Origin: Streptomyces stelliscabiei | Lineage (GTDB): Bacteria; Actinomycetota; Actinomycetes; Streptomycetales; Streptomycetaceae | Assembly (NCBI RefSeq): GCF_014873495.1 | Contig: NZ_JADBGF010000001.1 | Coordinates: 3,038,001 to 3,102,000, forward strand | Length of the DNA stretch: 64,000 bases | Reading direction: 5' to 3' | Shown here: positions 7,951 through 17,279 of the stretch, one piece after another | How the letters are laid out: the number at the start of each line of letters is the position of its first letter | Position numbering within the stretch: position 1 is the first letter of the stretch | Program-made: the position numbers and the translations under genes | The notes under the pieces: generated by a model | Seen by the model: the letters and a program-made list of their open reading frames with translations, nothing else | Told to the model about the DNA's origin: nothing | Database searches by the model: none

Positions 7951-9102
7951 ATGCGCCCCCTCAGACTGTCCGTCGTCACCGCCGCCACGACAGCGGCGGC
8001 CCTGACCGCTCTCACCGGCTGCACCGAGAAGAGCAGCGCGGGCGCGGACGGGGCCATCGCGGTGACCGCGACCGACACCACGTGCGAGGTGTCGAAGAAG
8101 GAGTTCCCGGCGGGCCACGTCGAGCTGGACATCGAGAACAAGGGCTCCAAGGTCACCGAGGTCTACCTCCTCTTCCCCGACGACCGCGTGGTCACCGAGC
8201 GCGAGAACATCGGCCCCGGCACCAAGCAGAAGGTCACCGCCGAGGTGAAGGCGGGCGACTACCGGATCGCCTGCAAGCCGGGCATGAAGGGCGACGGCAT
8301 CCGGCAGGACGTCAAGGCCACCGGCGGCGGCAAGGTCGCCGCACGCGATCCGCGGCTGGACGAGGCCGTCGCCTCCTACCGGAAGTACGCGCAGACCCAG
8401 GCCGACGAGACGATCCCGCTGGTGAAGGTGTTCGCCGAGGCCGTCAAGGACGGCGACGTCGAGGCCGCGAAGAAGGCGTACGCGCCCTCCCGCATCGGCT
8501 GGGAGCGCACCGAGCCGGTCGCCGAGTCCTTCGGCGACATCGACCCGAAGGTCGATGTCCGCGAGGACGGGCTGGAGGAGGGCCAGGACCCGGAGAAGGA
8601 CTGGACCGGCTGGCACCGCCTGGAGCGCTCGCTGTGGAAGGACGGCAAGCTCACCGCGCGCGACTCCGAGCTGGCCGACCAGCTGGTGACCGACCTGGAG
8701 GACTGGCAGAAGCGGGTCGGCAAGGCCGAGATCACCCCGACCTCCATGGCCAACGGCGCCAAGGAGCTCCTCGACGAGGTCGCCACCGGCAAGGTCACCG
8801 GCGAGGAGGAGCGCTACTCGCACACCGACCTCGTCGACTTCAAGGCCAACGTCGAGGGCGCCGAGGAGTCCTACGAGCTGCTGAAGTCCGTCGCCGCCGA
8901 GAACGACCCGGAGCTGACGAAGGAACTCGACCAGCAGTTCGCGGCCCTGAACACGCTGCTCGACAAGTACCGCAAGGACAAGACGGGTTACGACTTCGTC
9001 TCCTACGACAAGGTCGGCAAGGCGGAGCAGAAGGAGCTGTCGGACGCGGTGAACGCGCTCGCCGAGCCCCTCTCGCAGCTCGCGGCAGCCGTGGTGAAGT
9101 GA
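7951..9102 (+). CDS. efeO: EfeO: periplasmic/lipoprotein iron-uptake component with cupredoxin and imelysin domains
   Basis: A 383-residue secreted lipoprotein of the EfeUOB ferrous iron importer. The signal peptide ends in a lipobox LTGC with Cys24. Residues about 35-115 are a cupredoxin-like domain (VSKKEFPAGHVELDIEN to GDYRIACKPGMKG). Residues about 130-383 are an imelysin/M75 domain with the metal motif GWHRLE. The ATG at 7951 is chosen because GGAG lies just upstream and it places the signal peptide at the N-terminus. It is first in a tight operon with efeB (2 bases apart) and efeU (4 bases apart) and sits behind two iron boxes. Confidence 0.94.
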   Translation: MRPLRLSVVTAATTAAALTALTGCTEKSSAGADGAIAVTATDTTCEVSKKEFPAGHVELDIENKGSKVTEVYLLFPDDRVVTERENIGPGTKQKVTAEVKAGDYRIACKPGMKGDGIRQDVKATGGGKVAARDPRLDEAVASYRKYAQTQADETIPLVKVFAEAVKDGDVEAAKKAYAPSRIGWERTEPVAESFGDIDPKVDVREDGLEEGQDPEKDWTGWHRLERSLWKDGKLTARDSELADQLVTDLEDWQKRVGKAEITPTSMANGAKELLDEVATGKVTGEEERYSHTDLVDFKANVEGAEESYELLKSVAAENDPELTKELDQQFAALNTLLDKYRKDKTGYDFVSYDKVGKAEQKELSDAVNALAEPLSQLAAAVVK

Positions 9103-9104
9103 CG

Positions 9105-10391
9105 ATGACCACCGAGGAATCCCCCGAGCCCCGTCCCGCGTCCGCGAGCCCGGGTACCCCGTCGCGGCGTGCGCTGATCGGCTGGGGCGGTGCCGGGCTC
9201 GCGCTCGGTGCCGCCGCGGCCGGCGGCGCGGTCGCCGCGGCCCGTACCGGCGACGACGCGGCCCCCGCCGCAGGGGCGGCCGTCGCCTTCCACGGCGCCC
9301 ACCAGGCCGGGATCGCCACGCCCGTGCAGGACCGGCTGCATTTCGCCGCGTTCGACGTGGAGACCGACGACCGCGACGCGTTCGTGGCCATGCTGAAGGA
9401 CTGGACGGCCGCCGCGCGCCGGATGACCGCCGGGAAGGCGGTCGGCGACGGCGCGTACGGCGGTCTGGCGGAGGCCCCGCCGGACGACACCGGCGAGGCG
9501 CTGGGGCTCAAGCCGTCCCGGCTGACGCTGACCATCGGCTTCGGGCCGTCCCTGTTCGACAGGTTCGGACTGGCCGGGCGGCGGCCGGAGGCCCTCGTCG
9601 ACCTGCCGCAGTTCGCCGGCGACAACCTGGACCGGGCGCGCAGCGGCGGCGACCTGTGCGTACAGGCCTGCGCCGACGACCCCCAGGTCGCGGTGCACGC
9701 CATCCGCAACCTCGCCCGCATCGGCTTCGGCAAGGTCTCGGTGCGCTGGTCCCAGCTCGGGTTCGGCAAGACCTCCTCGACCACGCCCGAGGCGCAGACC
9801 CCGCGCAACCTCATGGGGTTCAAGGACGGCACCCGCAACATCGCGGGCACGGAGACGGACCGGCTGAAGAAGTTCGTCTGGGTGGGCGAGAAGGACGTCG
9901 ACGCGAACTCGGCGTGGATGACCGGCGGTTCGTACCTCGTCGCCCGTCGCATCCGTATGCACATCGAGACCTGGGACCGGACCTCGCTGCAGGAGCAGGA
10001 GGACATCTTCGGCCGCGACAAGGGCGAGGGCGCCCCGGTCGGCAAGGCGAAGGAGCGCGACGAGCCGTTCCTGAAGGCGATGCTGCCGGACGCGCACGTG
10101 CGGCTCGCGCACCCCGACTCCAACCACGGGGCCACGCTGCTGCGCCGCGGCTACTCCTTCACCGACGGCACGGACGGCCTCGGCCGCCTGGACGCGGGCC
10201 TGTTCTTCCTGGCCTACCAGCGCGATGTGCGCGAGGGCTTCATCCCGGTCCAGCGCAACCTGGCCACGGACGCGCTCAACGAGTACATCCAGCACGTGGG
10301 TTCGGCGATCTTCGCGGTACCGCCGGGCGTCCGCGACGCGGACGACTGGTGGGGCCGGGCGCTGTTCTCCTCATCGGCCACGAAGGGCTGA
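9105..10391 (+). CDS. efeB: EfeB: Tat-exported DyP-type heme peroxidase/deferrochelatase
   Basis: A 428-residue DyP-type peroxidase exported folded through Tat: twin Arg at 21-22 (SRRALIGWGG) and an Ala/Gly-rich hydrophobic stretch to about 48. The distal-side motif GFKDGTRNIAG carries the catalytic Asp (GxxDG), and the proximal heme ligand lies in AHPDSNHGA. EfeB oxidises ferrous iron or removes iron from heme for the EfeU permease. The start at 9105 is 2 bases after the efeO stop; the frame continues far upstream inside efeO but that part is not coding. It links functionally to the heme oxygenase upstream. Confidence 0.94.
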   Translation: MTTEESPEPRPASASPGTPSRRALIGWGGAGLALGAAAAGGAVAAARTGDDAAPAAGAAVAFHGAHQAGIATPVQDRLHFAAFDVETDDRDAFVAMLKDWTAAARRMTAGKAVGDGAYGGLAEAPPDDTGEALGLKPSRLTLTIGFGPSLFDRFGLAGRRPEALVDLPQFAGDNLDRARSGGDLCVQACADDPQVAVHAIRNLARIGFGKVSVRWSQLGFGKTSSTTPEAQTPRNLMGFKDGTRNIAGTETDRLKKFVWVGEKDVDANSAWMTGGSYLVARRIRMHIETWDRTSLQEQEDIFGRDKGEGAPVGKAKERDEPFLKAMLPDAHVRLAHPDSNHGATLLRRGYSFTDGTDGLGRLDAGLFFLAYQRDVREGFIPVQRNLATDALNEYIQHVGSAIFAVPPGVRDADDWWGRALFSSSATKG

Positions 10392-10395
10392 CGCC

Positions 10396-11271
10396 GTGTT
10401 CGCGAACTATCTGATCGGTCTGCGGGAGGGCCTGGAGGCCAGTCTCGTCGTCTGCATCCTCATCGCCTATCTGGTGAAGACGGACCGCAGGGACGCGCTC
10501 AGGCCCATCTGGACCGGCATCGGCGTCGCCGTCGGACTCGCCCTCGCCTTCGGCTGCGTCCTCGAATTCGGCTCCCAGGAGCTGACGTTCAAGGCGCAGG
10601 AGGCCCTCGGCGGCTCCCTGTCGATCCTCGCGGTGGTCCTGGTGACCTGGATGGTCTTCTGGATGCGGCGCACCGCCCGCCACCTCAAGGCCGATCTGCA
10701 CGGCAAGCTGGACGCGGCCCTGCGGATGGGCACCGGCGCGCTGGTGGCGACCGCGTTCCTCGCGGTGGGCCGGGAGGGACTGGAGACCTCGCTGTTCGTG
10801 TGGACGTCGGTACGGGCGTCCGGCGACGGCACCGAGGGCCCCCTCGTCGGCGTCCTGCTGGGCCTGGCGACGGCGGTGGTGCTCGGCTGGCTGTTCTACC
10901 GGGGCGCGCTGCGCATCAACCTCGCCCGGTTCTTCACCTGGACCGGCGGCATGCTCGTCGTCGTGGCGGCCGGTGTCCTCGCGTACGGCTTCCACGACCT
11001 CCAGGAGGCCGACTTCCTGCCCGGCCTGACGGACAAGGCGTTCGACATCACCGGGACGATCCCGCCGGACAGCTGGTACGGCACCCTCCTGAAGGGCGTC
11101 TTCAACTTCCAGCCCGACCCGACGGTCCTGCAAGTCACGGTCTGGCTCCTCTATCTGATCCCGACGCTCGCGCTGTTCCTCGCCCCGGTAGGGTTCGCCT
11201 CCGGGAAGGGGAAGGTGAAGATTCCTGATGAGCAGGGTTCTCGGGGTTCCGAGCCCACGAAGGCTTCGTGA
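10396..11271 (+). CDS. efeU: EfeU: FTR1-family iron permease
   Basis: A 291-residue membrane protein with about seven spans. The two REXXE iron-binding motifs are REGLEAS (9-15) and REGLETS in the fourth span region, which define the FTR1/EfeU family. The start is the GTG at 10396, 4 bases after the efeB stop, so translation is probably coupled. The order efeO-efeB-efeU is an actinobacterial arrangement. The C-terminal tail after the last span is short and charged. Confidence 0.94.
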   Translation: MFANYLIGLREGLEASLVVCILIAYLVKTDRRDALRPIWTGIGVAVGLALAFGCVLEFGSQELTFKAQEALGGSLSILAVVLVTWMVFWMRRTARHLKADLHGKLDAALRMGTGALVATAFLAVGREGLETSLFVWTSVRASGDGTEGPLVGVLLGLATAVVLGWLFYRGALRINLARFFTWTGGMLVVVAAGVLAYGFHDLQEADFLPGLTDKAFDITGTIPPDSWYGTLLKGVFNFQPDPTVLQVTVWLLYLIPTLALFLAPVGFASGKGKVKIPDEQGSRGSEPTKAS

Positions 11272-12340
11272 GGTTCGTCCGGTGCGTGCAGGCGGGCGGT
11301 TCCTCGGCCTCCGCCGGTTCGGCGGGCGCGGTCCGTACACCGGAACGCGCCGGCACGACGGGCCTCTCGCGTATGGCCGTGGCGCGCTGCTGACCACGGC
11401 GGTGACCGCGCTGGCGTTGACGGCGAGCGGCTGTGTGGTGGTCCGCGGCGACCTGGAGGTCGTCCCCACGGCGACGCCCGGGGAGGCGGCGCGGGCGCTG
11501 AAGGACTTCACCGCCGCGTACAACAAGGCGGACAAGGCGTACGACCAGTCCCAGGACGCCGCCCGGGTCACCGGCGCGCTCGCCGACATCGACGGCGGCA
11601 AGCTCCGCTCGGGCGCGAAGCTCAACCCCGGCGGCAACCCGAACCACGTGGCACTGAAGCTGACGGACGTCACGTACACGATTCCGGAGAAGGCGGCCTG
11701 GCCGCGCTGGTTCGTCGCCGACGCGGCCGCCAACAAGGGCAACCCATCGGACCGTTGGCTGTTCGTCTTCACCCGGGACGGGCTGACCGACCTGTGGGAG
11801 GTCTCCTTCCTCACGGTCGTCCCCCGCGCCGACCTGCCCCAGTTCAAGAAGGACGAGAACGGCCACGCTCAGGTGGTCACGCCGAACGACCCCGAACTCT
11901 CCGTCGCGCCCGCGCAGTTGCCCGACAAGTACGTCACGTATCTGAAGGAGGACAGCGCCCTCTTCGCGGACGGGCCGTACACCTCCGAGGAGCGCGCCGA
12001 GCGTCGGCGGAACGCGACGAAGCCGGGTCTCGCGCGGCAGTTCATCGACGAGGCCCTCACCAACGGCGACTACGCGCCGGTCGGCCTGCGCACCACGGAC
12101 GGCGGGGCGCTGGTCTTCTTCACCACCCGCCACTACCAGAAGCAGACCGCCGCGCAGGGTGTGAGCATCCCCGTCAGGGACCCGGCGGTCCGGGCGCTGA
12201 TGACGGGCGAGCCCAAGCAGTCCCTGACCCTGGAGTTCGTGAACAACCAGGCGGTCCTCGATCCGGCGAAGACGAACTCGGACCAGCCGGTGAAGGTCCT
12301 GAGCCAGGTGGGCGGGCTCACGGGGGCCAAGGGCGAGTGA
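11228..12340 (+). CDS. Predicted lipoprotein of unknown function
   Basis: A protein of up to 370 residues with a hydrophobic signal (ALLTTAVTALALTASGC) ending in a lipobox Cys. The first ATG at 11228 lies inside the end of efeU and would leave about 50 Arg/Gly-rich residues before the signal. The GTG at 11282, with GTGAGG 8 bases upstream, is a reasonable alternative and gives Cys51. The mature part (APGEAARALKDF, YTIPEKAAWPRWFVA, DLWEVSFLTVVP, then a LARQFIDEAL helix) has no motif I can name. Its overlap with the efe operon suggests cotranscription, but an iron role is only a guess. Confidence 0.75.
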   Translation: MSRVLGVPSPRRLREVRPVRAGGRFLGLRRFGGRGPYTGTRRHDGPLAYGRGALLTTAVTALALTASGCVVVRGDLEVVPTATPGEAARALKDFTAAYNKADKAYDQSQDAARVTGALADIDGGKLRSGAKLNPGGNPNHVALKLTDVTYTIPEKAAWPRWFVADAAANKGNPSDRWLFVFTRDGLTDLWEVSFLTVVPRADLPQFKKDENGHAQVVTPNDPELSVAPAQLPDKYVTYLKEDSALFADGPYTSEERAERRRNATKPGLARQFIDEALTNGDYAPVGLRTTDGGALVFFTTRHYQKQTAAQGVSIPVRDPAVRALMTGEPKQSLTLEFVNNQAVLDPAKTNSDQPVKVLSQVGGLTGAKGE

Positions 12341-12397
12341 CGCGGGGCCCATGAGCCGGGGCCGATGAGCCGGCGCGGGCGGCCGTAGGGCCGGGGG

Positions 12398-13150
12398 TCA
12401 GTTCCGGGAGGGCCAGGCCGTGTTCGTGGAGTCCGGCTGCTCGCCCACATGGCGGGCGCAGGCGTCGGTGAGGATCTCCAGCAGGGTCAGCGGGTCCGGC
12501 AGCGGGTGCTCGGGGCCGCGCACCCAGTGCACGGCGAGGTCACCGGGCAGCCGGGCCGGCGGTACGAGGACGTAGGAGCCGCGGCAGTGCCAGCGCAGCC
12601 CCGGGTGCTCGTCCATGGTCTCCGGGTGGCAGTCCAGCTCGCAGGGCCACCACTCGTCCTCGTCCTCGGGCGTGCCCCGGGTGTGGGTGAAGAACAGCAG
12701 GCGCCCCTCGCCCGACTCGGACTCGGACTCCGCGACGGGGCCCACCTCGATCCCGGCGGCGAGCAGCCGCTCCAGGGCCTCGGTCCCGGCGGCGAAGGGG
12801 ACGTCCAGCACGTCGTGGACCATGCCGGTCGCGGTGATGAAGTTGGCCTCCGGCTGATGCCGGGCCCAGCGCTCGATCTGGCCGCGGTCGGTGGTCGACT
12901 GCGTCTGCCAGGCGAAGGACACCGGGTGCCGGGCGGGGGTGGGACAGCCGACGCGGTCACAGGAACACCGGTAGCCGGCGGGATACGCGGCGGGCGCGAG
13001 CGGGAGTCCGGCAGCGGCGGCGGCGAGCAGCAGTTCCTCACGCCCGGCCTCGTCGGCGGCCCCGTCGAGCGGGCGGCTGGTACGACGGGCGCGCAGCCAC
13101 TCGGAGAACCTGCCCTGCCGACCGGTCCGGCCGCCGAACGTCGCGCTCAT
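12398..13150 (-). CDS. Bifunctional primase/polymerase (prim-pol, AEP-like) domain protein
   Basis: A 250-residue protein with features of the N-terminal prim-pol domain seen in many Streptomyces proteins: CSCDRVGCPTPARHPVSFAW with a Cys/His cluster, then GQIERWARHQPEANFITATG and DVLDVPFAAGTEALERL. The DVLDV segment resembles the two-acid AEP motif, but the catalytic residues are not all certain by eye. No helicase domain is fused. Such proteins are found both on chromosomes and on plasmids; the neighbours here are chromosomal. Function in the cell is not established. Confidence 0.75.
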   Translation of the reverse strand: MSATFGGRTGRQGRFSEWLRARRTSRPLDGAADEAGREELLLAAAAAGLPLAPAAYPAGYRCSCDRVGCPTPARHPVSFAWQTQSTTDRGQIERWARHQPEANFITATGMVHDVLDVPFAAGTEALERLLAAGIEVGPVAESESESGEGRLLFFTHTRGTPEDEDEWWPCELDCHPETMDEHPGLRWHCRGSYVLVPPARLPGDLAVHWVRGPEHPLPDPLTLLEILTDACARHVGEQPDSTNTAWPSRN

Positions 13151-13430
13151 CTATCGCCTCGCCTCGCTGTGGTGCGGACAGCATCTCCCCATGGTCCCAC
13201 CATCCTGCGCCGAGGGGGGCCGGAGCCCACATCCGGGGTAGGTGGGGCGATGCCGGAACGCGGACAGGGATGGTGGGCTATCACATGCTTTGGTAGGACA
13301 TACGGTCCGGTCGCGGGTCCTGGGCGGTCACCCTTCGGTCGGATTGATCACACTCGGGCGGGGAGCCGGCCGGCGGGCAGGCGGTTGACCGGGGCGGCGG
13401 TTGACCGGGGCGGCGGAGAGCTGACCGGCG

Positions 13431-14060
13431 TCAGCGCGGCGCGAGACCGTACAGGGCGTAGTCGACGAGCGTGTCCGTGTACGCGTGGGAGATGGGCCCC
13501 GTCCGCTGGAGCCAGCGCTGGGCCAGGGGCGCGACGAAGAGTTCGAGGGCGATACGCGGGTCGAGGTCGGGCCTGACCTGGCCCGACTCCTGCGCGGCCG
13601 TCAACCGTCGGACGTAGAACTGGAGTTGGGGTTCGAGGAGCCGGGCCACGAACTCCTTCGAGAGGTTCTCGTCGACGACCCCGGCGGCGGCGAGGGCGCG
13701 GGAGGGGACGTCGAACTTCGGGTCGAGGAGTTCGTCCACGGTGGCCCGCAGGACGTACTTCAGGTCGGCCGCGAGGTCGCCGGTGTCCGGGATGGCGTAC
13801 TCCTCGGGCTCCTGCCCCGGGGTCGCGACCTGCTCGGCGGCCTGCTCCTGCAGATCGAGGAACGCCTCCAGCAGCACCTCCGCCTTGGAGGACCACCACC
13901 GGTAGATCGTCTGCTTGCCGACGCCGGCGCGGGCCGCGATGCCCTCGATCGTCGCCTTCTGGTAGCCGACCTCGCCCACGAGGGCGAGGGCGGCGTCGTA
14001 GATGGCGCGGCGCGACTTCTCGCTGCGCCGGGTGGAGTCTGGGGCGGTCTTCTTGGCCAT
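13431..14060 (-). CDS. TetR-family transcriptional regulator
   Basis: A 209-residue one-component repressor. The N-terminal helix-turn-helix is clear: [20 protein letters not shown], then [27 protein letters not shown] (residues about 19-68). The C-terminal ligand domain (EALRTATVDELL-like to the end) is of an Ala-rich actinobacterial type. It is divergent from the DUF6243 gene, and the spacer holds two palindromes that could be its operators, so autoregulation is likely. The ligand is unknown. Confidence 0.9.
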   Translation of the reverse strand: MAKKTAPDSTRRSEKSRRAIYDAALALVGEVGYQKATIEGIAARAGVGKQTIYRWWSSKAEVLLEAFLDLQEQAAEQVATPGQEPEEYAIPDTGDLAADLKYVLRATVDELLDPKFDVPSRALAAAGVVDENLSKEFVARLLEPQLQFYVRRLTAAQESGQVRPDLDPRIALELFVAPLAQRWLQRTGPISHAYTDTLVDYALYGLAPR

Positions 14061-14083
14061 GGAGCGAATCTAGCAGGTTGACA

Positions 14084-14140
14084 AGACGATGCGTCTCGCC
14101 TCATCGTGGTGAACATGAACGAGACGAACCGTTTCGTTTC
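14084..14140. promoter_or_regulatory. Two operator-like palindromes between the TetR and DUF6243 genes
   Basis: Site 1 at 14084-14096 is AGACG-ATG-CGTCT, a perfect inverted repeat. Site 2 at 14121-14140 is GAGACGAACCGTTTCGTTTC, symmetric at 8 of 10 positions. Both contain GAGACG/AGACG half-sites, typical of TetR-type operators, and both lie just upstream of the divergent tetR start. Confidence 0.55.
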
Positions 14141-14179
14141 ATCTACAGAAGCAGTCGCACTCGCAGCGAGGAGACCGTC

Positions 14180-14389
14180 ATGACCCGAGGTGGAGCAGGC
14201 AACATGCTGGGAGTCGGCGGTTCGCGCCGGAACCTCAGCCGCAAGGCCCTGCGCGGCGGCCCCGCGCACGGCCGCGTCGGCGGCGGCCACGACCCCCAGG
14301 CCCGGAAGCGGGAGCTGCTGCGCAAGCTCCAGGAGAAACAGCGGGAGGAAGGCCGGGAAGATCGCCAGGGAGGCCGCCAGGAGGGATGA
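14180..14389 (+). CDS. DUF6243-family small basic protein
   Basis: A 69-residue protein beginning MTRGGAGNMLGVGG, with GSRRNLSRKALRGG and a C-terminal charged helix (QARKRELLRKLQEKQREEG). This N-terminal pattern is shared by a widespread streptomycete family of unknown function. GAGGAG lies 6 bases before the ATG at 14180. The in-frame upstream ATG at 14078 lies within the TetR promoter and is not credible. The gene may be controlled by the divergent TetR. Confidence 0.8.
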   Translation: MTRGGAGNMLGVGGSRRNLSRKALRGGPAHGRVGGGHDPQARKRELLRKLQEKQREEGREDRQGGRQEG

Positions 14390-14412
14390 GGCCCGGCCGA
14401 TCGGTCAGCCGG

Positions 14413-14886
14413 TCAGCCGGTCAGCTCCAGCACCCCCACCGTCTGGTCCCCGCTGGTCTCCCCCGTCGTGCGGAAGCCGAGGCCGAGATAGAAGGCCTCG
14501 GGGCCGTCGGGGCCGGGATGCCAGGTGACGTAGAGCCGGCTGCCGCCCCGGCGGCGGATCTCGGCGGCCACGGACTCGACGGCGAAGCGGCCGTACCCGC
14601 GCCCCTGCTCCTCGGCGGCGATGTTCAGACGCCAGAGCCCGGAGCGGACATCGGTGCCCGAGCCGTCGCCCTTCCAGTCGATGTCGAGGAAGGCCATCAG
14701 GAAACCGACGACCCGGTCACCGTCCCGGACGAGCCGGGGCCAGGCGACACCGGGGTGGACGTACGCCTCGGCCAGCGACTGCGCGACCGGCTCCACCAGG
14801 TGTTCCTGGTCGGGTCGGACGCGGACGGCGAACGCCGCCTTGAGGTTGGCGGGGGTTATGGGCTCCAGGCGCGGTGTCGTCGACAT
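14413..14886 (-). CDS. GNAT-family N-acetyltransferase
   Basis: A 157-residue protein with the GNAT fold. The acetyl-CoA loop is EEQGRGYGRFAVE (Q/RxxGxG/A), preceded by the beta strand LWRLNIAA and followed by SRLYVTWHP and FYLGLGFRTTGE, the usual motif B region. The start is the ATG at 14886 (MSTTPRLEPIT). Substrate unknown. The stop falls within a short CCGGTCAG tandem repeat (about 14398-14425). Confidence 0.87.
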   Translation of the reverse strand: MSTTPRLEPITPANLKAAFAVRVRPDQEHLVEPVAQSLAEAYVHPGVAWPRLVRDGDRVVGFLMAFLDIDWKGDGSGTDVRSGLWRLNIAAEEQGRGYGRFAVESVAAEIRRRGGSRLYVTWHPGPDGPEAFYLGLGFRTTGETSGDQTVGVLELTG

Positions 14887-14951
14887 GATCGATGATTCAG
14901 CCGGATAGGGCGCGGGAGCCGCAAGCGGTTTACGGGTGGGCGGGGGGCGCG

Positions 14952-15980
14952 TCAGGCCGGGTCGGCGGCTGTGTCGGCGGCCGGGGGCCAGGCGTCGCCC
15001 CATCCCGTGTCGCGGGCCGCGCGGTAGAGGGGGCCGTGGCGCTTGGTGACGGTGGTCCGGGTGAGGGCGGGGCCGGCCTCGTCCGTCCCGGACTCGCAGA
15101 GGTCCAGGAGGACCTGGCCCTTGCGGATCTGCGGCTTGCGGACGACCCGGGAGGAGGCCGGGGCCGGGGGAACGCGGGTGGCGGCGACGTAGCTGAACTT
15201 CTCGTCCTCGTACGGCAGGGAGCCGCCCTTGACCTGGCGATGCAGGGAGGAACGGCTGACGCGAGCGGCGAAGTGGCACCAGTCCTCGCCGGGCACGATG
15301 GGGCAGGCGGCGCTGTGCGGGCAGGGCGCGGCGATGTGGAAACCGGCGGCGACGAGGCGGTCGCGGGCCTCGATGACGCGGGCGTACCCCTCGGGCGTGC
15401 CCGGTTCGATGATCACGACGGCCTCGGCGGCGGTCGCGGCGGCCTCCACCACGGCCGTGCGGTCGGCGACGGTCAGCTCACCGAGGACGTAGGAGACCGT
15501 GACGAGATCGGTGCTCTCGATGGTGAGCGCCGCTCCGATACGAGAGCGCTGCCACTCGGCGGCCTTCAGCTCCGGGTTTGTCGCGGCGATCTCCCGGCCG
15601 AGCGCCAGCGCCGGCTCCGCCCAGTCGAGCACCGTCACCGGTCGCCCGCCCGCCCAGGTCGCGTTCACCGCCCAGGTCGCCGCGCCCGTGCCTCCGCCGA
15701 CGTCCACATGGCTGCCGGGCACCCACCCGGGCACCGCCACCGCGAACGCCTCCAGCGCCGAGCACACCGCCTCGAACGTCGCCGGCATCCGGTACGCCGC
15801 GTACGCCACCACGTCCGACCGGTCCCTGAGCACCGGCGCGTCCGTCGGCGTCCGCCCCCGGTAGTTCGCGATCAGCCGCTCCACCGCCCGCGTGGCCGAC
15901 TTGGGCGGGAGGCCGTCGAGAAGGCCGGCGAGGGCGCTGCGGAGGGTGTCGGAGGCGGAGGCGGGGGCGGGGGCGTTCAC
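14952..15980 (-). CDS. Rsm22/METTL17-family methyltransferase-like protein
   Basis: A 342-residue protein of the small-ribosomal-subunit Rsm22 family. The SAM-binding region reads HVDVGGGTGAATWAV, and VLDWAEPALALGREI follows. A cysteine-rich segment CPHSAACPIVPGEDWCHF follows, matching the conserved Cys group that in mitochondrial relatives holds an iron-sulfur cluster. The start is GTG at 15980. The family is thought to help ribosome small-subunit assembly rather than act as a classic methyltransferase, but bacterial function is little known. Confidence 0.88.
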   Translation of the reverse strand: MNAPAPASASDTLRSALAGLLDGLPPKSATRAVERLIANYRGRTPTDAPVLRDRSDVVAYAAYRMPATFEAVCSALEAFAVAVPGWVPGSHVDVGGGTGAATWAVNATWAGGRPVTVLDWAEPALALGREIAATNPELKAAEWQRSRIGAALTIESTDLVTVSYVLGELTVADRTAVVEAAATAAEAVVIIEPGTPEGYARVIEARDRLVAAGFHIAAPCPHSAACPIVPGEDWCHFAARVSRSSLHRQVKGGSLPYEDEKFSYVAATRVPPAPASSRVVRKPQIRKGQVLLDLCESGTDEAGPALTRTTVTKRHGPLYRAARDTGWGDAWPPAADTAADPA

Positions 15981-16100
15981 GTGGCGATTCTATGGGCCTC
16001 GTCATGAAGCCTCGTCTCTCCGGGGCCTTGTCTCTAGGGGCCTCGTCTCCAGGGAGCCTCGTCTCCAGGGCCTCGGCCGCCCCCTCGGCGGCCGCGCGGC

Positions 16101-17279
16101 TCACATCCCCCGTACCGCCCGCGCCACCCGGGTACCCGCCGCCGCCCGCGCCGCGTTGACGGGCTCGCCGCGGCGGGGATGGACCGCGTTGGTGAGAAGG
16201 ACGAGGAACGTGTCCGTCGCCGGGTCGAGGACCAGGGACGTGCCCGTGAACCCGGTGTGGCCGGCCGCGCCCCGGCCCGCCAACTCGCCCATGAACCAGG
16301 GCTGGTCGAGGGCGAAGCCGAGGCCCGGCGGAGTGAGCATCAGCTCGACGAAGTCGGGGCCCAGGATGCGCGCGGGGCCGTAGGAGCCGCCGGCCAGCAG
16401 GGTGCGGCAGAAGACGGCCAGGTCCCGGGCCGTCGAGAAGAGACCCGCGTGGCCGGCCACACCGCCGAGGGACCAGGCGTTCTCGTCGTGGACCTGGCCG
16501 CGGACCATGCCCCGGTCCGCCTTCGCCCAGGGGCGGCGCTGGTCCTCCGTGGCCGCGGCGGCCGGGCAGGGGCCGAAGGTCGTCGACACCATGCCCAGCG
16601 GATGCGTGATGCCGTCGCGGATCAGGGCGTCGATGGTCCGGCCCGTCAGGCGCTCCAGGACGTGCTGGAGGAGCAGGAGGTTCAGGTCGGAGTAGCGGTG
16701 TTCCGTGCCGGGGGGCGCCGTCGGGGCCTCCGCGCGGAGCATCGCCAGCCGGGCAGCCGGGGACGGGCAGTCGTACAGCGGGAGTTCGGGTCGCAGCCCG
16801 GAGGTGTGGGTGAGGAGGTGGCGGACGGTCAGAGCGTGTTCGGCGGCGCCCGTGAAGTCCGGGAGGTACGCCCCCACCTTCGCGTCGATGCCGAGGGTGC
16901 CGCGCTCCAGCTGCTGCATCGCCGCCACGGCGGTGAACAGCTTGGTGAGGGAGGCCAGGTCGAAGGGGGTGCGCGGGGTGACCGGGACGCGGGAGTCCGG
17001 CGGGAGTTCCCGTCCCCGGTCGGCGTGTTCGTCGTGGGCCTCGTAGCGGACCGCCCAGCCCGCCGCCTCCTCGACGGCGATGACGGGGCCGCGTCCGGCG
17101 AGGACCACGGCACCGGGAACCCGGGGGCGCTCCCCCTCCGTCAGCGTGCGCACGTCCCGTACGAGACGGCGCAGTTCCTCGGGGTCCAGTCCGGCCCGTT
17201 CCGGGGTGTCCGTGCGCAGTCTCGGCGCGCTCAGCTCTCCGCTCCCTCCGCTTTCGTACGCCTGTTCCAAGGACGGCAC
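16101..17279 (-). CDS. Serine hydrolase of the beta-lactamase/class C penicillin-binding family
   Basis: A 392-residue protein with the SxxK motif in DLASLTKLF, the Tyr motif as YSDLNLLLLQ and the KTG-like box as GHTGFTGTS. No signal peptide is seen at the start chosen (GTG 17279), so it may be cytosolic or the true start may differ. It overlaps the 3-prime end of the MFS gene by 49 bases on the same strand, so the two are probably cotranscribed. Such enzymes range from esterases to peptidases; the substrate cannot be told. Confidence 0.87.
   Translation of the reverse strand: MPSLEQAYESGGSGELSAPRLRTDTPERAGLDPEELRRLVRDVRTLTEGERPRVPGAVVLAGRGPVIAVEEAAGWAVRYEAHDEHADRGRELPPDSRVPVTPRTPFDLASLTKLFTAVAAMQQLERGTLGIDAKVGAYLPDFTGAAEHALTVRHLLTHTSGLRPELPLYDCPSPAARLAMLRAEAPTAPPGTEHRYSDLNLLLLQHVLERLTGRTIDALIRDGITHPLGMVSTTFGPCPAAAATEDQRRPWAKADRGMVRGQVHDENAWSLGGVAGHAGLFSTARDLAVFCRTLLAGGSYGPARILGPDFVELMLTPPGLGFALDQPWFMGELAGRGAAGHTGFTGTSLVLDPATDTFLVLLTNAVHPRRGEPVNAARAAAGTRVARAVRGM

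Noticed and set aside
12398..13150. Prim-pol protein as a sign of a plasmid or phage origin
   Set aside because: Neighbours are core chromosomal genes with matching codon use, and no replication origin or partition gene is near.
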